Part shown: piece after piece, positions 9,514-18,110 of the stretch
Position numbering within the stretch: the stretch's first letter is position 1
Layout of the letters: every line of letters starts with the position of its first letter
Assembly: GCA_963720725.1 (NCBI GenBank)
Contig: CAVRGN010000011.1
Span: 186,001-250,000, forward strand
Direction: 5' to 3'
Source of the DNA: Benzoatithermus sp963720725
GTDB taxonomy: Bacteria > Pseudomonadota > Alphaproteobacteria > Geminicoccales > Geminicoccaceae
DNA: 64,000 nucleotides
Position numbers and translations under genes: made by a program
Notes under the pieces: model-generated
Told to the model about the DNA's origin: nothing
The model's database searches: none
What the model saw: only the letters and a program-made list of their open reading frames with translations

Positions 9514-10802
9514 CCAGTCCCGCAGCGCCGGTCGCCGTCCTGCTGCCTTGCCACAATTCGCGCCATCGGCTCTGGCGCAGCCTCGCCGCTGTCGCAGCGC
9601 AGACCGCCCCACCGGCGCAGATCCTGGTGCTCGACCGCGGCTCGGCCGACGGCACCGCCGACTGGCTGCGCGTCCGCTGGCCGGGGGTGGAGTTCCGCAG
9701 CCTGCCGCCCGATGCCGACGCGGCCGCGGTGGGGAAGACCCTGGCGGCCGCGATTTCCGCCCCGAGCGTGGCGGTGCTGCACCCGGGCAGATACTGGCGG
9801 CGGAGCCACCTCGAATCGCTGCTGGCTCAGCCGGGCGCACCCGGCCTGCACACCCCGGTCGATGTCGCGGCCACTCTGACCTGGCCGGCCGACGACGAGC
9901 CCGCTCCCTCGTCGCTGGCCTTGGCCGAAGCGCTGGAGAGCCTCCCGGCCACGGGCAGCGCCATCCTACTCGACCTGCGCGCCGCCGGAAGCCCGGCCGG
10001 GCTGCTCGATCTCCTGGGCCTCGCCGCCGCGCTCGGGCCGCGCGGCCGGCGCCTGCATGCCTGGACCCTCGCCGATCTCGCCTGGCCCGCGCTCGAGGCC
10101 ATACCCGCGAGCGCGCCGCTATTGGTGAGCCTCGCTGGAGCGTTGGACCTTTCCCGGGCCAGCGAGCAGCTGTGCATCGAGGAGTTGCTCCGCCGCCTGC
10201 CCGACCGCCCGTTAAGGCTGCTCCCCGGCGGGATCGCCCCTTCGTCGCCGCAGTTGCTGTCGCGGTTGCTGGAGGCGGTGCTGAGCCACCGTGATTGCGA
10301 ACTGTGGGTCGGCGACACCGTCAGCCGGCGGCTGGCGCTGGCGCTGCTCGGGCGCGAGCGCGTCCGCCTCGTGCCGCCGCCGCTGCTGGCGCTGGCACCC
10401 ATCCTCTCTCAGCTGCATGCGCGCGAGCTGATCCGGCCCGCGATGCTCGGCCGGCCGGAGGGGAATTACGACCTCGACCGGCGGCTCGGCGACCATGCGG
10501 CCCTGTGGGCCGGCTTCGATCAGGCGCCGGTGCGGCGGCTGGCACTCGCCCTGGCACGGGTCACGGGTATCGGACCCTGGCTGAAGGGCCAGCTGCTGCA
10601 GCATTCCTGGTCGGTGGCGCTGGTCGCGTGGGCCGCCGCCCGTGACGGCGCGGCGCCGCCCACGACCGTCGAGCCGGAAACCGCGATCTTCGCCGCGATG
10701 TGCGGACAGAAAGTGACGCTGGCGCCGATCACCGCCAAGCAGCGCGACCTCGTTGCCACTTGGCGCGCCGAGCTTCATGCGCTGGGGGTCGAAACTCCCT
10801 GA
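9510..10802 (+). CDS. GT2-family glycosyltransferase-like protein, last gene of glycan operon
   Basis: A 430-residue protein starting at an ATGA overlap with the gene before it. Residues 1-95 are a GT2-type nucleotide-binding half: VAVLLPCHNSRHRLWRSLAA, then ILVLDRGSADGTADWL. The usual DxD is replaced by a VAVLHPGRYW segment, so metal binding may be altered. The rest (about 100-430) is leucine- and alanine-rich with no domain I recognise and ends in a basic-helical tail. It may be an active transferase or a degenerate one with a scaffold role. A hairpin lies just after the stop, ending this transcription unit. Confidence 0.65.
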   Translation: MTSPAAPVAVLLPCHNSRHRLWRSLAAVAAQTAPPAQILVLDRGSADGTADWLRVRWPGVEFRSLPPDADAAAVGKTLAAAISAPSVAVLHPGRYWRRSHLESLLAQPGAPGLHTPVDVAATLTWPADDEPAPSSLALAEALESLPATGSAILLDLRAAGSPAGLLDLLGLAAALGPRGRRLHAWTLADLAWPALEAIPASAPLLVSLAGALDLSRASEQLCIEELLRRLPDRPLRLLPGGIAPSSPQLLSRLLEAVLSHRDCELWVGDTVSRRLALALLGRERVRLVPPPLLALAPILSQLHARELIRPAMLGRPEGNYDLDRRLGDHAALWAGFDQAPVRRLALALARVTGIGPWLKGQLLQHSWSVALVAWAAARDGAAPPTTVEPETAIFAAMCGQKVTLAPITAKQRDLVATWRAELHALGVETP

Positions 10803-10810
10803 AAGAAAAA

Positions 10811-10841
10811 GACCTGTGAGGCGTTGCCGCTCTCACAGGTC
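10811..10841 (-). terminator. Perfect 10-bp hairpin; T-run only on the minus strand
   Basis: GACCTGTGAG (10811-10820) and CTCACAGGTC (10832-10841) pair perfectly across an 11-base loop. The flank GAAAGAAAAA (10801-10810) gives a T-rich tract after the stem only when read on the minus strand. It directly follows the stop of the glycan operon, so on the plus strand it could still act as a 3' hairpin. No minus-strand gene lies immediately upstream of it in the minus direction. Confidence 0.5.
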
Positions 10842-10893
10842 CAAGTGCTCAGCCCTCAGCGCGGTCCTTATCGGCCAGGCGCCCCGGCAGTTA

Positions 10894-10909
10894 TGTGATC
10901 TTTCTCACA
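10894..10909. promoter_or_regulatory. Perfect CRP/FNR-family palindrome TGTGA-N6-TCACA
   Basis: TGTGATCTTTCTCACA is an exact match to the TGTGA-N6-TCACA consensus of CRP-type regulators. It lies 111 bases upstream of the ATG of the solute-binding protein gene, in an AT-richer patch of the intergenic region, where an activator or repressor site is expected. The regulator (Crp, Fnr/Fix or another family member) cannot be told from the sequence. Confidence 0.55.
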
Positions 10910-11020
10910 GATGGCGCGATTTCCAGATCGATGACAGAACCGCGTCCGTTTGACGGTGCCGCCGGGCCATGCAATCCACGCAGAAGAGCCCGTCCAAGGG
11001 CGCAGCAGGGAGAAACCACC

Positions 11021-12844
11021 ATGGTCCGGTCGCAAGCGCCACGGCTCTTGATCCTGGCCGCTCTCGGCGTGGCCGCCGGGCCGGCGCTGGCGGCTCCGCC
11101 GGACGAGCCGCGGGTGATCGAGGGCATCGAACTCGGCAAGCCCGGCGGCGAGCTGCGGATGCTGATCGGCCGCGAGCGCGAGACGCGCTTCTTCAACATC
11201 TACGGCTATGCGCATCTGATCGGCTTCGATCCGGACCTCAACCTCGTTCCCGACATCCTCTCCAGCTACGAGGTCGAGGACGGCCGGATCTTCACCCTGC
11301 ATCTGCGCCCGGGTCACAAATGGTCGGATGGCGAGCCGTTCACCGCGGAGGATTTCCGCTTCTTCTGGGAGGACGTCGCCACCAGCGAGGACCTGTCGTT
11401 CAGCGGCCCGAGCATCGAGCTCGTGGTCGACGGCGAGCTGCCCAAGGTCGAGGTGCTGGACGATCTCACCGTGCGCTGGTCCTGGTCCAAACCCAACCGC
11501 TTCTTCATCCCGGCTCTCGCCGCGGCCAACCAGCTGTTCATCTACCGGCCGGCCCACTACCTGAAGCAGTTCCATCAGAAATATGCCGATCCCGAGGAGC
11601 TGAAGGAGCGGATCGCTGCGAACGGGGCGCGCGACTGGATCCAGCTGTTCCTGCGCAAGGACCGCCTCAACGATTTCGACGATCCCGACATGCCGACCCT
11701 GCAGCCGTGGCGCCTGGTGACCCGGCCACCGGCCCAGCGCTTCGTCGCGGAACGCAACCCCTACTTCCACCGCGTGGACAGCAGCGGCCAGCAGCTGCCC
11801 TACATCGACAAGTTCATCCTCGAGATCGTCGACGGCAAGCTGATCCCGATCAAGACCGGTGCCGGCGAGGTCGACCTCCAGGCGCGGCGGCTCGTGTTCA
11901 AGGACTATACGTTCTTGAAGGAAAGCGAGGAGCGCAGCGGGCTGACCACGCTGCTCTGGCCGGAGGCGCGCTCCGCCCATCTGGCGCTGTACCCGAATCT
12001 CAACGCCGAGGACCCGGTCTGGCGCGGCCTGTTCCGCGACCTGCGCTTCCGCAAGGCGCTGGCCATGGGCATCGACCGCGACGCCATCAGCCAGTTTCTC
12101 TATTCGGGGCTGGCGCAGCCCTCCAACAACGTCATCCTGCCCGAAAGCCCACTCTGGATGGACGAGCTGGCCAACGAGTGCGCGACCTTCGATCTGGATA
12201 AGGCCAACCAGCTCCTGGACGAGCTGGGCCTGGACCAGCGCGGTCCCGACGGCATCCGCCTCCTGCCCGACGGGCGGCCGATGGAAATCGTGGTCGAGAA
12301 CTCGGGCGAGGACAATGAGCAGTCCGACGTGCTCGAGCTCGTGACCGACCAGTGGAAGCAGATCGGGTTCAAGATCGCCGCGAAGCCGTCCGACCGGCAG
12401 ATCATGCGCAGCCGCGTCTATGCCGGCACGGCGCTGATGTCGATGTTCTTCGGCATCGACAATGGCGTGCCGACGGCCACCCTGCCGCCTCGCGATTTCG
12501 CCCCCACCAGCCAGGGCGACCAGCTGCAATGGCCGAAGTGGGGACAATACTACGAGACCAAGGGCGAGGCGGGGGAACCGCCCGATCTGCCCGAGGCCAA
12601 GCAGCTGATGGATCTGTACGTGGCCTGGACGACGGCCAGCGATGAACGCCAGGTCGAGATCTGGCAGGAGATGCTGAAGATCTATGCCAGCCAGTGCTAC
12701 ACGGTGGGTCTGGTGTCCGGCGTGCTCCAACCGGTGGCGGCGCGATCGACCATGCGGAACGTGCCTGAGGAGGCGATCTTCAACTACGAGCCGCACGGCC
12801 AGTTCGGCATCTACCTCCCGGATACGTTCTGGTACGACCGCTGA
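11021..12844 (+). CDS. ABC transporter solute-binding protein, family 5 (peptide/opine type)
   Basis: A 607-residue periplasmic binding protein. A signal peptide (about 1-25, ending GPALA/APP) is followed by the family 5 pattern: FTLHLRPGHKWSDGEPFTAEDFRFFWED near residue 90, WRGLFRDLRFRKALAMGIDRDAISQ near 330, and DWKQIGFK-type text near 450. The family binds peptides, opines or sugars for an ABC importer. No permease or ATPase genes are adjacent, so it is an orphan here. The ATG at 11021 is preceded by AGGGAG at a suitable distance; longer upstream readings lack a signal peptide at residue 1. The upstream 220 bases carry a hairpin and a CRP-like palindrome, so transcription is probably regulated by nutrient or energy state. 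Confidence 0.9.
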   Translation: MVRSQAPRLLILAALGVAAGPALAAPPDEPRVIEGIELGKPGGELRMLIGRERETRFFNIYGYAHLIGFDPDLNLVPDILSSYEVEDGRIFTLHLRPGHKWSDGEPFTAEDFRFFWEDVATSEDLSFSGPSIELVVDGELPKVEVLDDLTVRWSWSKPNRFFIPALAAANQLFIYRPAHYLKQFHQKYADPEELKERIAANGARDWIQLFLRKDRLNDFDDPDMPTLQPWRLVTRPPAQRFVAERNPYFHRVDSSGQQLPYIDKFILEIVDGKLIPIKTGAGEVDLQARRLVFKDYTFLKESEERSGLTTLLWPEARSAHLALYPNLNAEDPVWRGLFRDLRFRKALAMGIDRDAISQFLYSGLAQPSNNVILPESPLWMDELANECATFDLDKANQLLDELGLDQRGPDGIRLLPDGRPMEIVVENSGEDNEQSDVLELVTDQWKQIGFKIAAKPSDRQIMRSRVYAGTALMSMFFGIDNGVPTATLPPRDFAPTSQGDQLQWPKWGQYYETKGEAGEPPDLPEAKQLMDLYVAWTTASDERQVEIWQEMLKIYASQCYTVGLVSGVLQPVAARSTMRNVPEEAIFNYEPHGQFGIYLPDTFWYDR

Positions 12845-12853
12845 GCCGCGCCG

Positions 12854-13234
12854 CTACTGGATCGGCGCCGTGCTCAGGATGGTCATCGAGATGTCGCCGT
12901 CGGGCTTGAACACGCGGATCTTGCCGTCGGCGGTGCGGTCGAGGGTGAAGCAGCGCTCGGCACCCTTGCGCATGCGGTACCACTGCGTGCAGTAGCCCTG
13001 CTCCCACAGTCGCCAGTAGCCGCGGTCGCTCAGGCCACCGGTGATCTTCACGGTGCCGTCCTCGCGGAAGGTCTCCTCCGCGGGCACGCCGTTGGGCAGC
13101 TCGACCTGCCAGATCTTGCCGACGAGCTCACTCTTGACGTCGTCCGGTCCGAACGGCTTGCCGTCCTGGGCCAGTCCAGGCGTCGCCGCGGACATGGTCA
13201 GGGCGAGAAGCAGCGCGGCGCTGCGCATAGCCAT
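12854..13234 (-). CDS. Exported DUF995-like protein
   Basis: A 126-residue protein with a signal peptide (AMRSAALLLALTMSAATPGLAQ) and a small beta-rich domain (VGKIWQVELPNGVPAEETF; DRGYWRLWEQGYCTQWYRM; GAERCFTLDRTADGKIRVF). The pattern of a fill-in beta domain with a conserved Trp-rich strand and two cysteines resembles the DUF995 group of periplasmic proteins of unknown role. The ATG at 13234 has GAGGAAGGGA just upstream and begins the signal peptide; an upstream start would add 27 unlikely residues. It converges on the solute-binding protein gene with a 9-base gap. Confidence 0.7.
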   Translation of the reverse strand: MAMRSAALLLALTMSAATPGLAQDGKPFGPDDVKSELVGKIWQVELPNGVPAEETFREDGTVKITGGLSDRGYWRLWEQGYCTQWYRMRKGAERCFTLDRTADGKIRVFKPDGDISMTILSTAPIQ

Positions 13235-13320
13235 GATGTTCCCTTCCTCTGCGCCGGGACGGGCCGGCGGCCTCCGTGCCGGCGATACTTGCCAGCGCTC
13301 GTCGCGGTCGCGCAAGCCCG

Positions 13321-14376
13321 CTACCCTTCCGGCGGGTAGCGGTGGCGCCGGCCGTCATGGTCCAGCACCGATGTCGGCTCTTCCGCGTCCTCGAGAAAGC
13401 ACGGACCGATCGGCACCTTGCCGTGCCCGCCGGGCAGGTCGAGCACGTAGGAGGGCTGGCACAAGCCCGAATAGGGGCCCCGCAAGGCGCGCATGATCGC
13501 CTGCCCGTCGGCGATCGAGGTGCGAAAGCGCGCCGTGCCGGGGGCCAGGTCGAGATGGTGCAGGTAGTAGGGCTTGACGCGTGCCTCGACCAGCCCGCGC
13601 AGCAGGGCCCCCAGGACGTCGGGATCGTCGTTGACCCCCCGCAGCAGCACCGACTGGCCGAGCACCGGTATGCCTCCGTCGACCAGCCGCCCCAAGGCGG
13701 CCCGGGCCGCCGGCGTGAGCTCGCGGGGATGGTTGGCGTGCACCACCAGCCAGGTGGCCGCACCCGCGGAGCGCAGCCCGGCCACCAGGTCGCCGGTAAC
13801 CCGCTCGGGCGCCACGACGGGGACCCGCGAGTGCAACCGCACCACGCGGACATGGTCGATCGCCGCCAGCCGGCCCACCAGCGCCTTGAGGCGGCGGGGC
13901 GTCATGATCAACGGATCGCCGCCGGTGACCACCACCTCCCAGATCGCCGGCCGCGCGGCGATGTAGTCCAGGGCGGCTGCCAGCTCGGCCGGGGTCAGCG
14001 TGCCCTCGCCGGCGGGGCCGACGATTTCGCGGCGGAAGCAGAACCGGCAATAGACCGGGCAGGCATGCACGGGCTTGAGCAGCACCCGGTCGGGATAGCG
14101 GTGGACGATCCCGCGGACCGGGCTGTGCGCCGCATCGCCGATCGGATCGGCCAGCTCGCCCGGCGCCGGCTCCAGCTCGGCCTCGTCGGGCACGAACTGG
14201 CGCGCGATGGGATCGTGCGGGTCGGCGCGGTCGATCAGCTCGGCCATGGCGGGGGTGATCGCCACCGCATAGCGCTCCGCGACGGCCTCGAGCGCCGCCC
14301 GCCGCGACTCCGGCACGAGGCCGGCGGCGGCGAGCCGGGCCGGCGAGCGCAGCGACGGGTTGTCGGAACGGGGCAA
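13321..14376 (-). CDS. KamA/EpmB-type radical SAM lysine aminomutase
   Basis: A 351-residue radical SAM enzyme of the lysine 2,3-aminomutase group. The iron-sulfur motif CPVYCRFCFR (CxxxCxxC) is near residue 107, after HRYPDRVLLKPVHA. GGDPLIMTPRRLKALVGRLAAI and RLHSRVPVVAPERVT follow the family pattern, and the PLP lysine is expected in YYLHHLDLAPGTARFR. Short KamA proteins of this kind (about 330-350 residues) are usually EpmB, which converts a lysine for modification of translation factor EF-P. No epmA or efp is visible in the window, so a free-lysine or other role cannot be excluded. It is divergent from the hydrolase gene, sharing a 104-base intergenic region. Confidence 0.88.
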   Translation of the reverse strand: MPRSDNPSLRSPARLAAAGLVPESRRAALEAVAERYAVAITPAMAELIDRADPHDPIARQFVPDEAELEPAPGELADPIGDAAHSPVRGIVHRYPDRVLLKPVHACPVYCRFCFRREIVGPAGEGTLTPAELAAALDYIAARPAIWEVVVTGGDPLIMTPRRLKALVGRLAAIDHVRVVRLHSRVPVVAPERVTGDLVAGLRSAGAATWLVVHANHPRELTPAARAALGRLVDGGIPVLGQSVLLRGVNDDPDVLGALLRGLVEARVKPYYLHHLDLAPGTARFRTSIADGQAIMRALRGPYSGLCQPSYVLDLPGGHGKVPIGPCFLEDAEEPTSVLDHDGRRHRYPPEG

Positions 14377-14480
14377 TGGGAGACCAATGAGCGGCGGTGC
14401 CGGCCCCGGTTAGATGCCCCGCCGCCGAGGCGCAAGCCTGCCATGGCATTGGCCCGGCGGCGACAGGAGCCTATCTACCC

Positions 14481-15488
14481 GTGACGATGGCGAGCCTCGA
14501 GACGATGACCGGCGTGGCGAGCAGCGCCCCCGACCCGGACGCCGCCAGGTCGCCCGGCATGCCGGCCGCCCTGGTCCGGTTCGAACGCGTGCTGGTGATG
14601 GCGGATGGGGCGCGCCTGCCGCTGGTGACCTGGGAACCTGCGGGGCGCGCGCGTGCCACGGTGATCGGCGTCCATGCCTTCGGCGACTTCCGGCTCGCCT
14701 TCGCCGAAGCCGGACCGGCACTCGCCCGCCGCGGCTTCCGCGTCCACGCCTACGACCAGCGCGGCTTCGGCGACACCGAGCGCCACGGGCGCTGGCACGG
14801 CTGGCGGCGGCTGGTCCGCGACCTGAAGGCGATCATCAAGATCCTGCGACCGGCCGACGGGAGCCGCATGTTCCTGCTCGGCGAGAGCATGGGCGGCGGC
14901 GTGGCGCTGGTGGCCACCGCGCGCTTCCGTCCCGAGCCGGTGGACGGCCTGATCCTGGTCGAGCCGGCGGTGCGGCGCGGAATCCGGCTGCGCCTGATGT
15001 GGGACGTCGCCTTCGCGACGCTGGCGCTGGTGGCCCCGGGCTATTCGCGCCGGCTCGCCCGCGGCACCCACACCCAGTTCACCTCGGTCGCCAGGCAGAG
15101 GCTGGCCGAAGACCCGCGCATCGTCCGCTTCATTCGCGCGGACGCCTACAAGGGGCTGCTGTCGCTGGCCGACGCCGCTTCGGCGAGCACCCGCCGCCTG
15201 CGACTGCCGACCCTGTTCCTCTACGGCCGAGCCGACGGGATCATCCCCTTGCGGCTGTTCGAGCAGGCCGTGCGCGACCTGCGGCCGCTGGTGACGGCGC
15301 TGCGCTATCCGGAGGCGCCGCACCTGCTGCTGCAGACGCAGAATTTCGAGGTGGTCCTCGACGACATCTGCGCCTGGCTCGACGGCTCGCCGCTGCCGGC
15401 CTCCACGCACGCCGTGCTGCTGCACGCCGGCCCGCGTCCGGCCAGCGCCGGCGACGCCCGCCATTCGGTCGGGATCCGCGCCACCTAA
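14481..15488 (+). CDS. Alpha/beta hydrolase, lysophospholipase/monoacylglycerol lipase-like
   Basis: A 335-residue alpha/beta hydrolase. After a variable 40-residue N-terminus come GVHAFGDFRLAFAEAGPALA (oxyanion loop region), YDQRGFGDTERHGRWHGW, the nucleophile elbow GESMGGG, the acid in YGRADGIIPL and the histidine in PEAPHLLLQ, so the triad is complete. The general pattern is that of monoglyceride lipases and lysophospholipases; the substrate is unknown. I place the start at the GTG (14481), 11 bases after AGGAG at 14465-14469; the ATG at 14487 is an alternative. It is followed 69 bases later by the CDF exporter gene on the same strand. Confidence 0.85.
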   Translation: MTMASLETMTGVASSAPDPDAARSPGMPAALVRFERVLVMADGARLPLVTWEPAGRARATVIGVHAFGDFRLAFAEAGPALARRGFRVHAYDQRGFGDTERHGRWHGWRRLVRDLKAIIKILRPADGSRMFLLGESMGGGVALVATARFRPEPVDGLILVEPAVRRGIRLRLMWDVAFATLALVAPGYSRRLARGTHTQFTSVARQRLAEDPRIVRFIRADAYKGLLSLADAASASTRRLRLPTLFLYGRADGIIPLRLFEQAVRDLRPLVTALRYPEAPHLLLQTQNFEVVLDDICAWLDGSPLPASTHAVLLHAGPRPASAGDARHSVGIRAT

Positions 15489-15557
15489 GCCTCTTGGGCA
15501 CCAGCCGTCCGACGCGCTAAGACGCCCCGCCATCCTCCATAGCGTCCGGAGTCCAGG

Positions 15558-16490
15558 ATGACCGGCCTGCTACCCAAGGATCCGGCCCGGCTGCGACGGG
15601 CCGCGGCTGGCGCCAGCCTCTCGCTGGCGAGCCTCCTGGCACTGTTGAAGCTGGTGGCCGCGGTCGCCACCGGCTCGCTCGCCGTGCTGTCCTCGCTGAT
15701 CGACAGCCTCGCCGACATCGTGGCCTCCGCCATCACCTTCGTCGCGGTCCAGATCAGCCAGCAGCCACCCGACCGCGGCCACCGATTCGGCCATGGCAAG
15801 GCCGAGAGCCTCAGCGCCATGACCCAGGCGGCACTGGTGGCGGGATCGGCCGTGTTCGTGCTGATCGACGCCTTCCGCCGGCTGAACGATCCGCAGCCGC
15901 TGAACTCGACCCGGCTCGGCATCGCGGTGATGAGCTTCGCCATCGTCGCCACCCTGCTGCTGGTCGCGTTCCAGCGCCATGTCGTCAAGGTGACCGGCTC
16001 GCAGGCCATCAACGCCGACAGCGTGCACTACCGCGCCGATCTGGCGACCAACCTCTTGATCATCGCCTCCCTGATCGTCACCCAACGCCTGGGCTGGCTG
16101 TGGCTCGATCCGGCAATGGGCGCGGCGGTGGCCCTCTATCTCGGCTGGCACGCCTTCAGCATCGGGCGCGAGGCGGTCCACGTGCTGATGGACCACGAGC
16201 TCGCCGCACCGACGCGCCAGCGGATCAAGGACATCGTCCTGGCCCATCCCGAGGTGCAGGGGCTGCACGACCTGCGAACCCGCGAGTCCGGCGCCACCCA
16301 GTTCATCGAGCTGCACGTGGAGGTGGACGGGGCGATGAGCGTGGCCGCGGCGCACGACGTCACCGACGCCATCGAGTCCGAGCTGTTCGTCGAGTTCCCC
16401 CACGCCGAGGTGATCCTGCACCAGGAACCGGCGGGCCTGGACGATCCGCGGCTCGATCATCGCATCGCCGACGCTGCCAGCGCGCCGTGA
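15558..16490 (+). CDS. Cation diffusion facilitator (FieF-like) metal efflux protein
   Basis: A 310-residue inner-membrane protein with six predicted helices and a cytoplasmic C-terminal domain. Metal-site motifs are intact: SLIDSLADI in helix 2 (DxxxD type) and HYRADLATN in helix 5 (HxxxD), the tetrahedral zinc/iron site of CDF antiporters such as FieF. GHRFGHGKAES is the typical loop after helix 2. The C-terminal part (about 210-300) has HDLRTRESGATQFIELHVEVD and HAEVILHQEP, the metal-binding dimer domain. It exports divalent metals such as Zn or Fe in exchange for protons. Its TGA overlaps the next GTG, so the two genes are cotranscribed. Confidence 0.92.
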   Translation: MTGLLPKDPARLRRAAAGASLSLASLLALLKLVAAVATGSLAVLSSLIDSLADIVASAITFVAVQISQQPPDRGHRFGHGKAESLSAMTQAALVAGSAVFVLIDAFRRLNDPQPLNSTRLGIAVMSFAIVATLLLVAFQRHVVKVTGSQAINADSVHYRADLATNLLIIASLIVTQRLGWLWLDPAMGAAVALYLGWHAFSIGREAVHVLMDHELAAPTRQRIKDIVLAHPEVQGLHDLRTRESGATQFIELHVEVDGAMSVAAAHDVTDAIESELFVEFPHAEVILHQEPAGLDDPRLDHRIADAASAP

Positions 16491-17254
16491 CGGGCCATGC
16501 GACGGGCGGCGGGACGGGAGCGGAGTTGCGCGCGCGTTTCTCCGCCGCCCGGGCCGACCCGTCGCTGGCGGTGATCGAGGGCTTCCACGCGCTCAAGCAT
16601 GCCTTGCGCTTCGGTGCGCGGATCGAGGTCGCGGTGACCCGCGACGCCGCGGCGCTGCAGCGCCTCGCCGTGGCCCTGGCGCCGGACCTGGCGGTCACTC
16701 TCGCCGGCCTGGTCGGCGAGATCTCCGCGGAGCGGTTCGCCGGGCTGTCACCTCGCCCGACTGCTACCGGCGTGCTCGCCGTGGCACGCCGCCCGGCGGT
16801 GGACGTCGCGGCACTGCTGGCCGCACCGGCCGATCGTCCCCTGATCCTGCTGCAGCGCCCGAGCGATCTCGGCAATCTCGGCGCCGTGGTGCGCGTGGCC
16901 GCCGCCGCGGGCGCCGCGGGCGTGCTGACGACCGGGCGCCACGATCCCTGGCATCCGGTCGCGATGAGGGGAAGTGCCGGCCTGCACTTCGCCGTGCCCG
17001 TAGCGTCGTTGGAGGTGGTGCCGCCACTCCACCGGCCGCTGGTGGCGCTGCACACGGGCGGCGCGACACTTGGCCGGATTGCGTTGCCCCGGGGCGCGGT
17101 CCTAGCGTTCGGCACCGAGCGCGAAGGTCTGGACCAGGAACTGCTGGACCAGGCCCAGCTCCGCGTGGCCATACCGATGCGCTTGGGCGTCTCCAGCCTG
17201 AACCTGGCGACGGCCGTGGCGATCGCCCTGTATGCCGGCGGCTTGCAAGCGTAA
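16487..17254 (+). CDS. SpoU/TrmH-family RNA 2'-O-methyltransferase
   Basis: A 255-residue protein starting at a GTGA overlap. The N-terminal third (about 1-95) is a substrate-binding part (LAVIEGFHALKHALRFGARIEVAVT). Residues about 105-250 form the SpoU fold with its three motifs: LQRPSDLGNLGAVVRVAAA, LAFGTEREGLD and VAIPMRLGVSSLNLATAVAIALY. Such enzymes use S-adenosylmethionine to methylate a ribose 2'-OH in tRNA or rRNA through a trefoil knot. The exact target site cannot be told. Its start was fixed by the overlap; an open frame continues into the CDF gene but is spurious. Confidence 0.88.
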   Translation: MTGHATGGGTGAELRARFSAARADPSLAVIEGFHALKHALRFGARIEVAVTRDAAALQRLAVALAPDLAVTLAGLVGEISAERFAGLSPRPTATGVLAVARRPAVDVAALLAAPADRPLILLQRPSDLGNLGAVVRVAAAAGAAGVLTTGRHDPWHPVAMRGSAGLHFAVPVASLEVVPPLHRPLVALHTGGATLGRIALPRGAVLAFGTEREGLDQELLDQAQLRVAIPMRLGVSSLNLATAVAIALYAGGLQA

Positions 17255-17384
17255 GCGTGACCGCAAAGCCGCAGCCCGGCCCCGGCCTGTTGTGCATTTG
17301 CGTTATTGCGACGCACTCTGGTCCGGCGCCTTATGGCGCGGTCACGCACAGTCCAACCATGAACGTTCCAGGCAGGAGAACACC

Positions 17385-17579
17385 ATGACCGTGGATCATC
17401 TGCCAGCGTCCGGCGTCGAACTCGACGAATCGGCCGAGCGTACGGAAGCCGTGGACGTCGGCGACGAGGCGGAGAATGCCGATCACGGCACCGAGGTGCC
17501 GGAGTCCGCGCCGGAAACCACCGACGCCGACGCTACCGACAAGTCTTGGCCGCAGACGGGCTTCGGCAGCTTTCCCTGA
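17385..17579 (+). CDS. Small acidic protein of unknown function
   Basis: A 64-residue, strongly acidic product (MTVDHLPASGVELDESAERT..., ending KSWPQTGFGSFP). It has no signal peptide and no domain that I recognise; it is likely disordered. GGCAGGAG sits at a good distance before the ATG at 17385, and the upstream 130 bases can hold a promoter, so translation is plausible despite the size. Function unknown. Confidence 0.55.
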   Translation: MTVDHLPASGVELDESAERTEAVDVGDEAENADHGTEVPESAPETTDADATDKSWPQTGFGSFP

Positions 17580-17659
17580 GGCGTACCGACGAGGCTTGCC
17601 ACGGACGGCGGGCGCCGCTAGGCGTGCCGCCCAGGTCCGCAGGGAGTATCGTGCCGGTC

Positions 17660-18100
17660 ATGCGCATCGTCGCCGTTGCCGCTTCATCATTGCTTGTCGC
17701 CCTGCTCCTGGCCCCGGGCGCCGGGGCGCAGAGTACGCGGCCGAACCCGGCGCGGGTCGGCGAAGAGCTCGCGGGCACGAGCTGGCGGGCGGTGTCGATC
17801 GACGGCAGGCCGGTCGCCGATCCGTCCGAGATGACCATCGACTTCCTCAAGAGCGGCGATCAGGTGCGTGGGCAGGCCGGCTGCAACCGGTTCGTCGGCC
17901 CCTTCGCCTCCCGGGGCGACAAGGTGACCATGGGCATCCTGCGGCAGAGCCGGGCCGATTGCCCGGCCGATCAGGCGCAGGCGCAGCAGGCCTTCATCGA
18001 CCTGTTGCACGCCGCCTATCGTACCGAGGTCGACGGGCGGACCCTGACCTTCTACAGCCGCCAGGGTCAGCAGATCACGCTCGAGCCGCTGCCCAAGTGA
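17660..18100 (+). CDS. META-domain exported protein
   Basis: A 146-residue protein with a signal peptide (MRIVAVAASSLLVALLLAP, cut near AGAQ) and one META domain of the HslJ type: ELAGTSWRAVSIDGRPVA, then SGDQVRGQAGCNRFVGPFA, and a closing strand SRADCPADQ...AFIDLL. The GCNR motif is the hallmark of the family, found in secreted or envelope proteins linked to stress and virulence in several bacteria. A GTG at 17651 is an alternative start; GGGAG is at 17642-17646. The next gene encodes a second META protein, so they are a tandem pair 10 bases apart. Confidence 0.8.
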   Translation: MRIVAVAASSLLVALLLAPGAGAQSTRPNPARVGEELAGTSWRAVSIDGRPVADPSEMTIDFLKSGDQVRGQAGCNRFVGPFASRGDKVTMGILRQSRADCPADQAQAQQAFIDLLHAAYRTEVDGRTLTFYSRQGQQITLEPLPK

Positions 18101-18110
18101 GCGCCGCGCC

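Noticed and set aside
4617..9840. Two more very long minus-strand frames (4617-7307 and 6946-9840)
   Set aside because: They mirror the TPR-glycosyltransferase genes and have no recognisable domain or start site.
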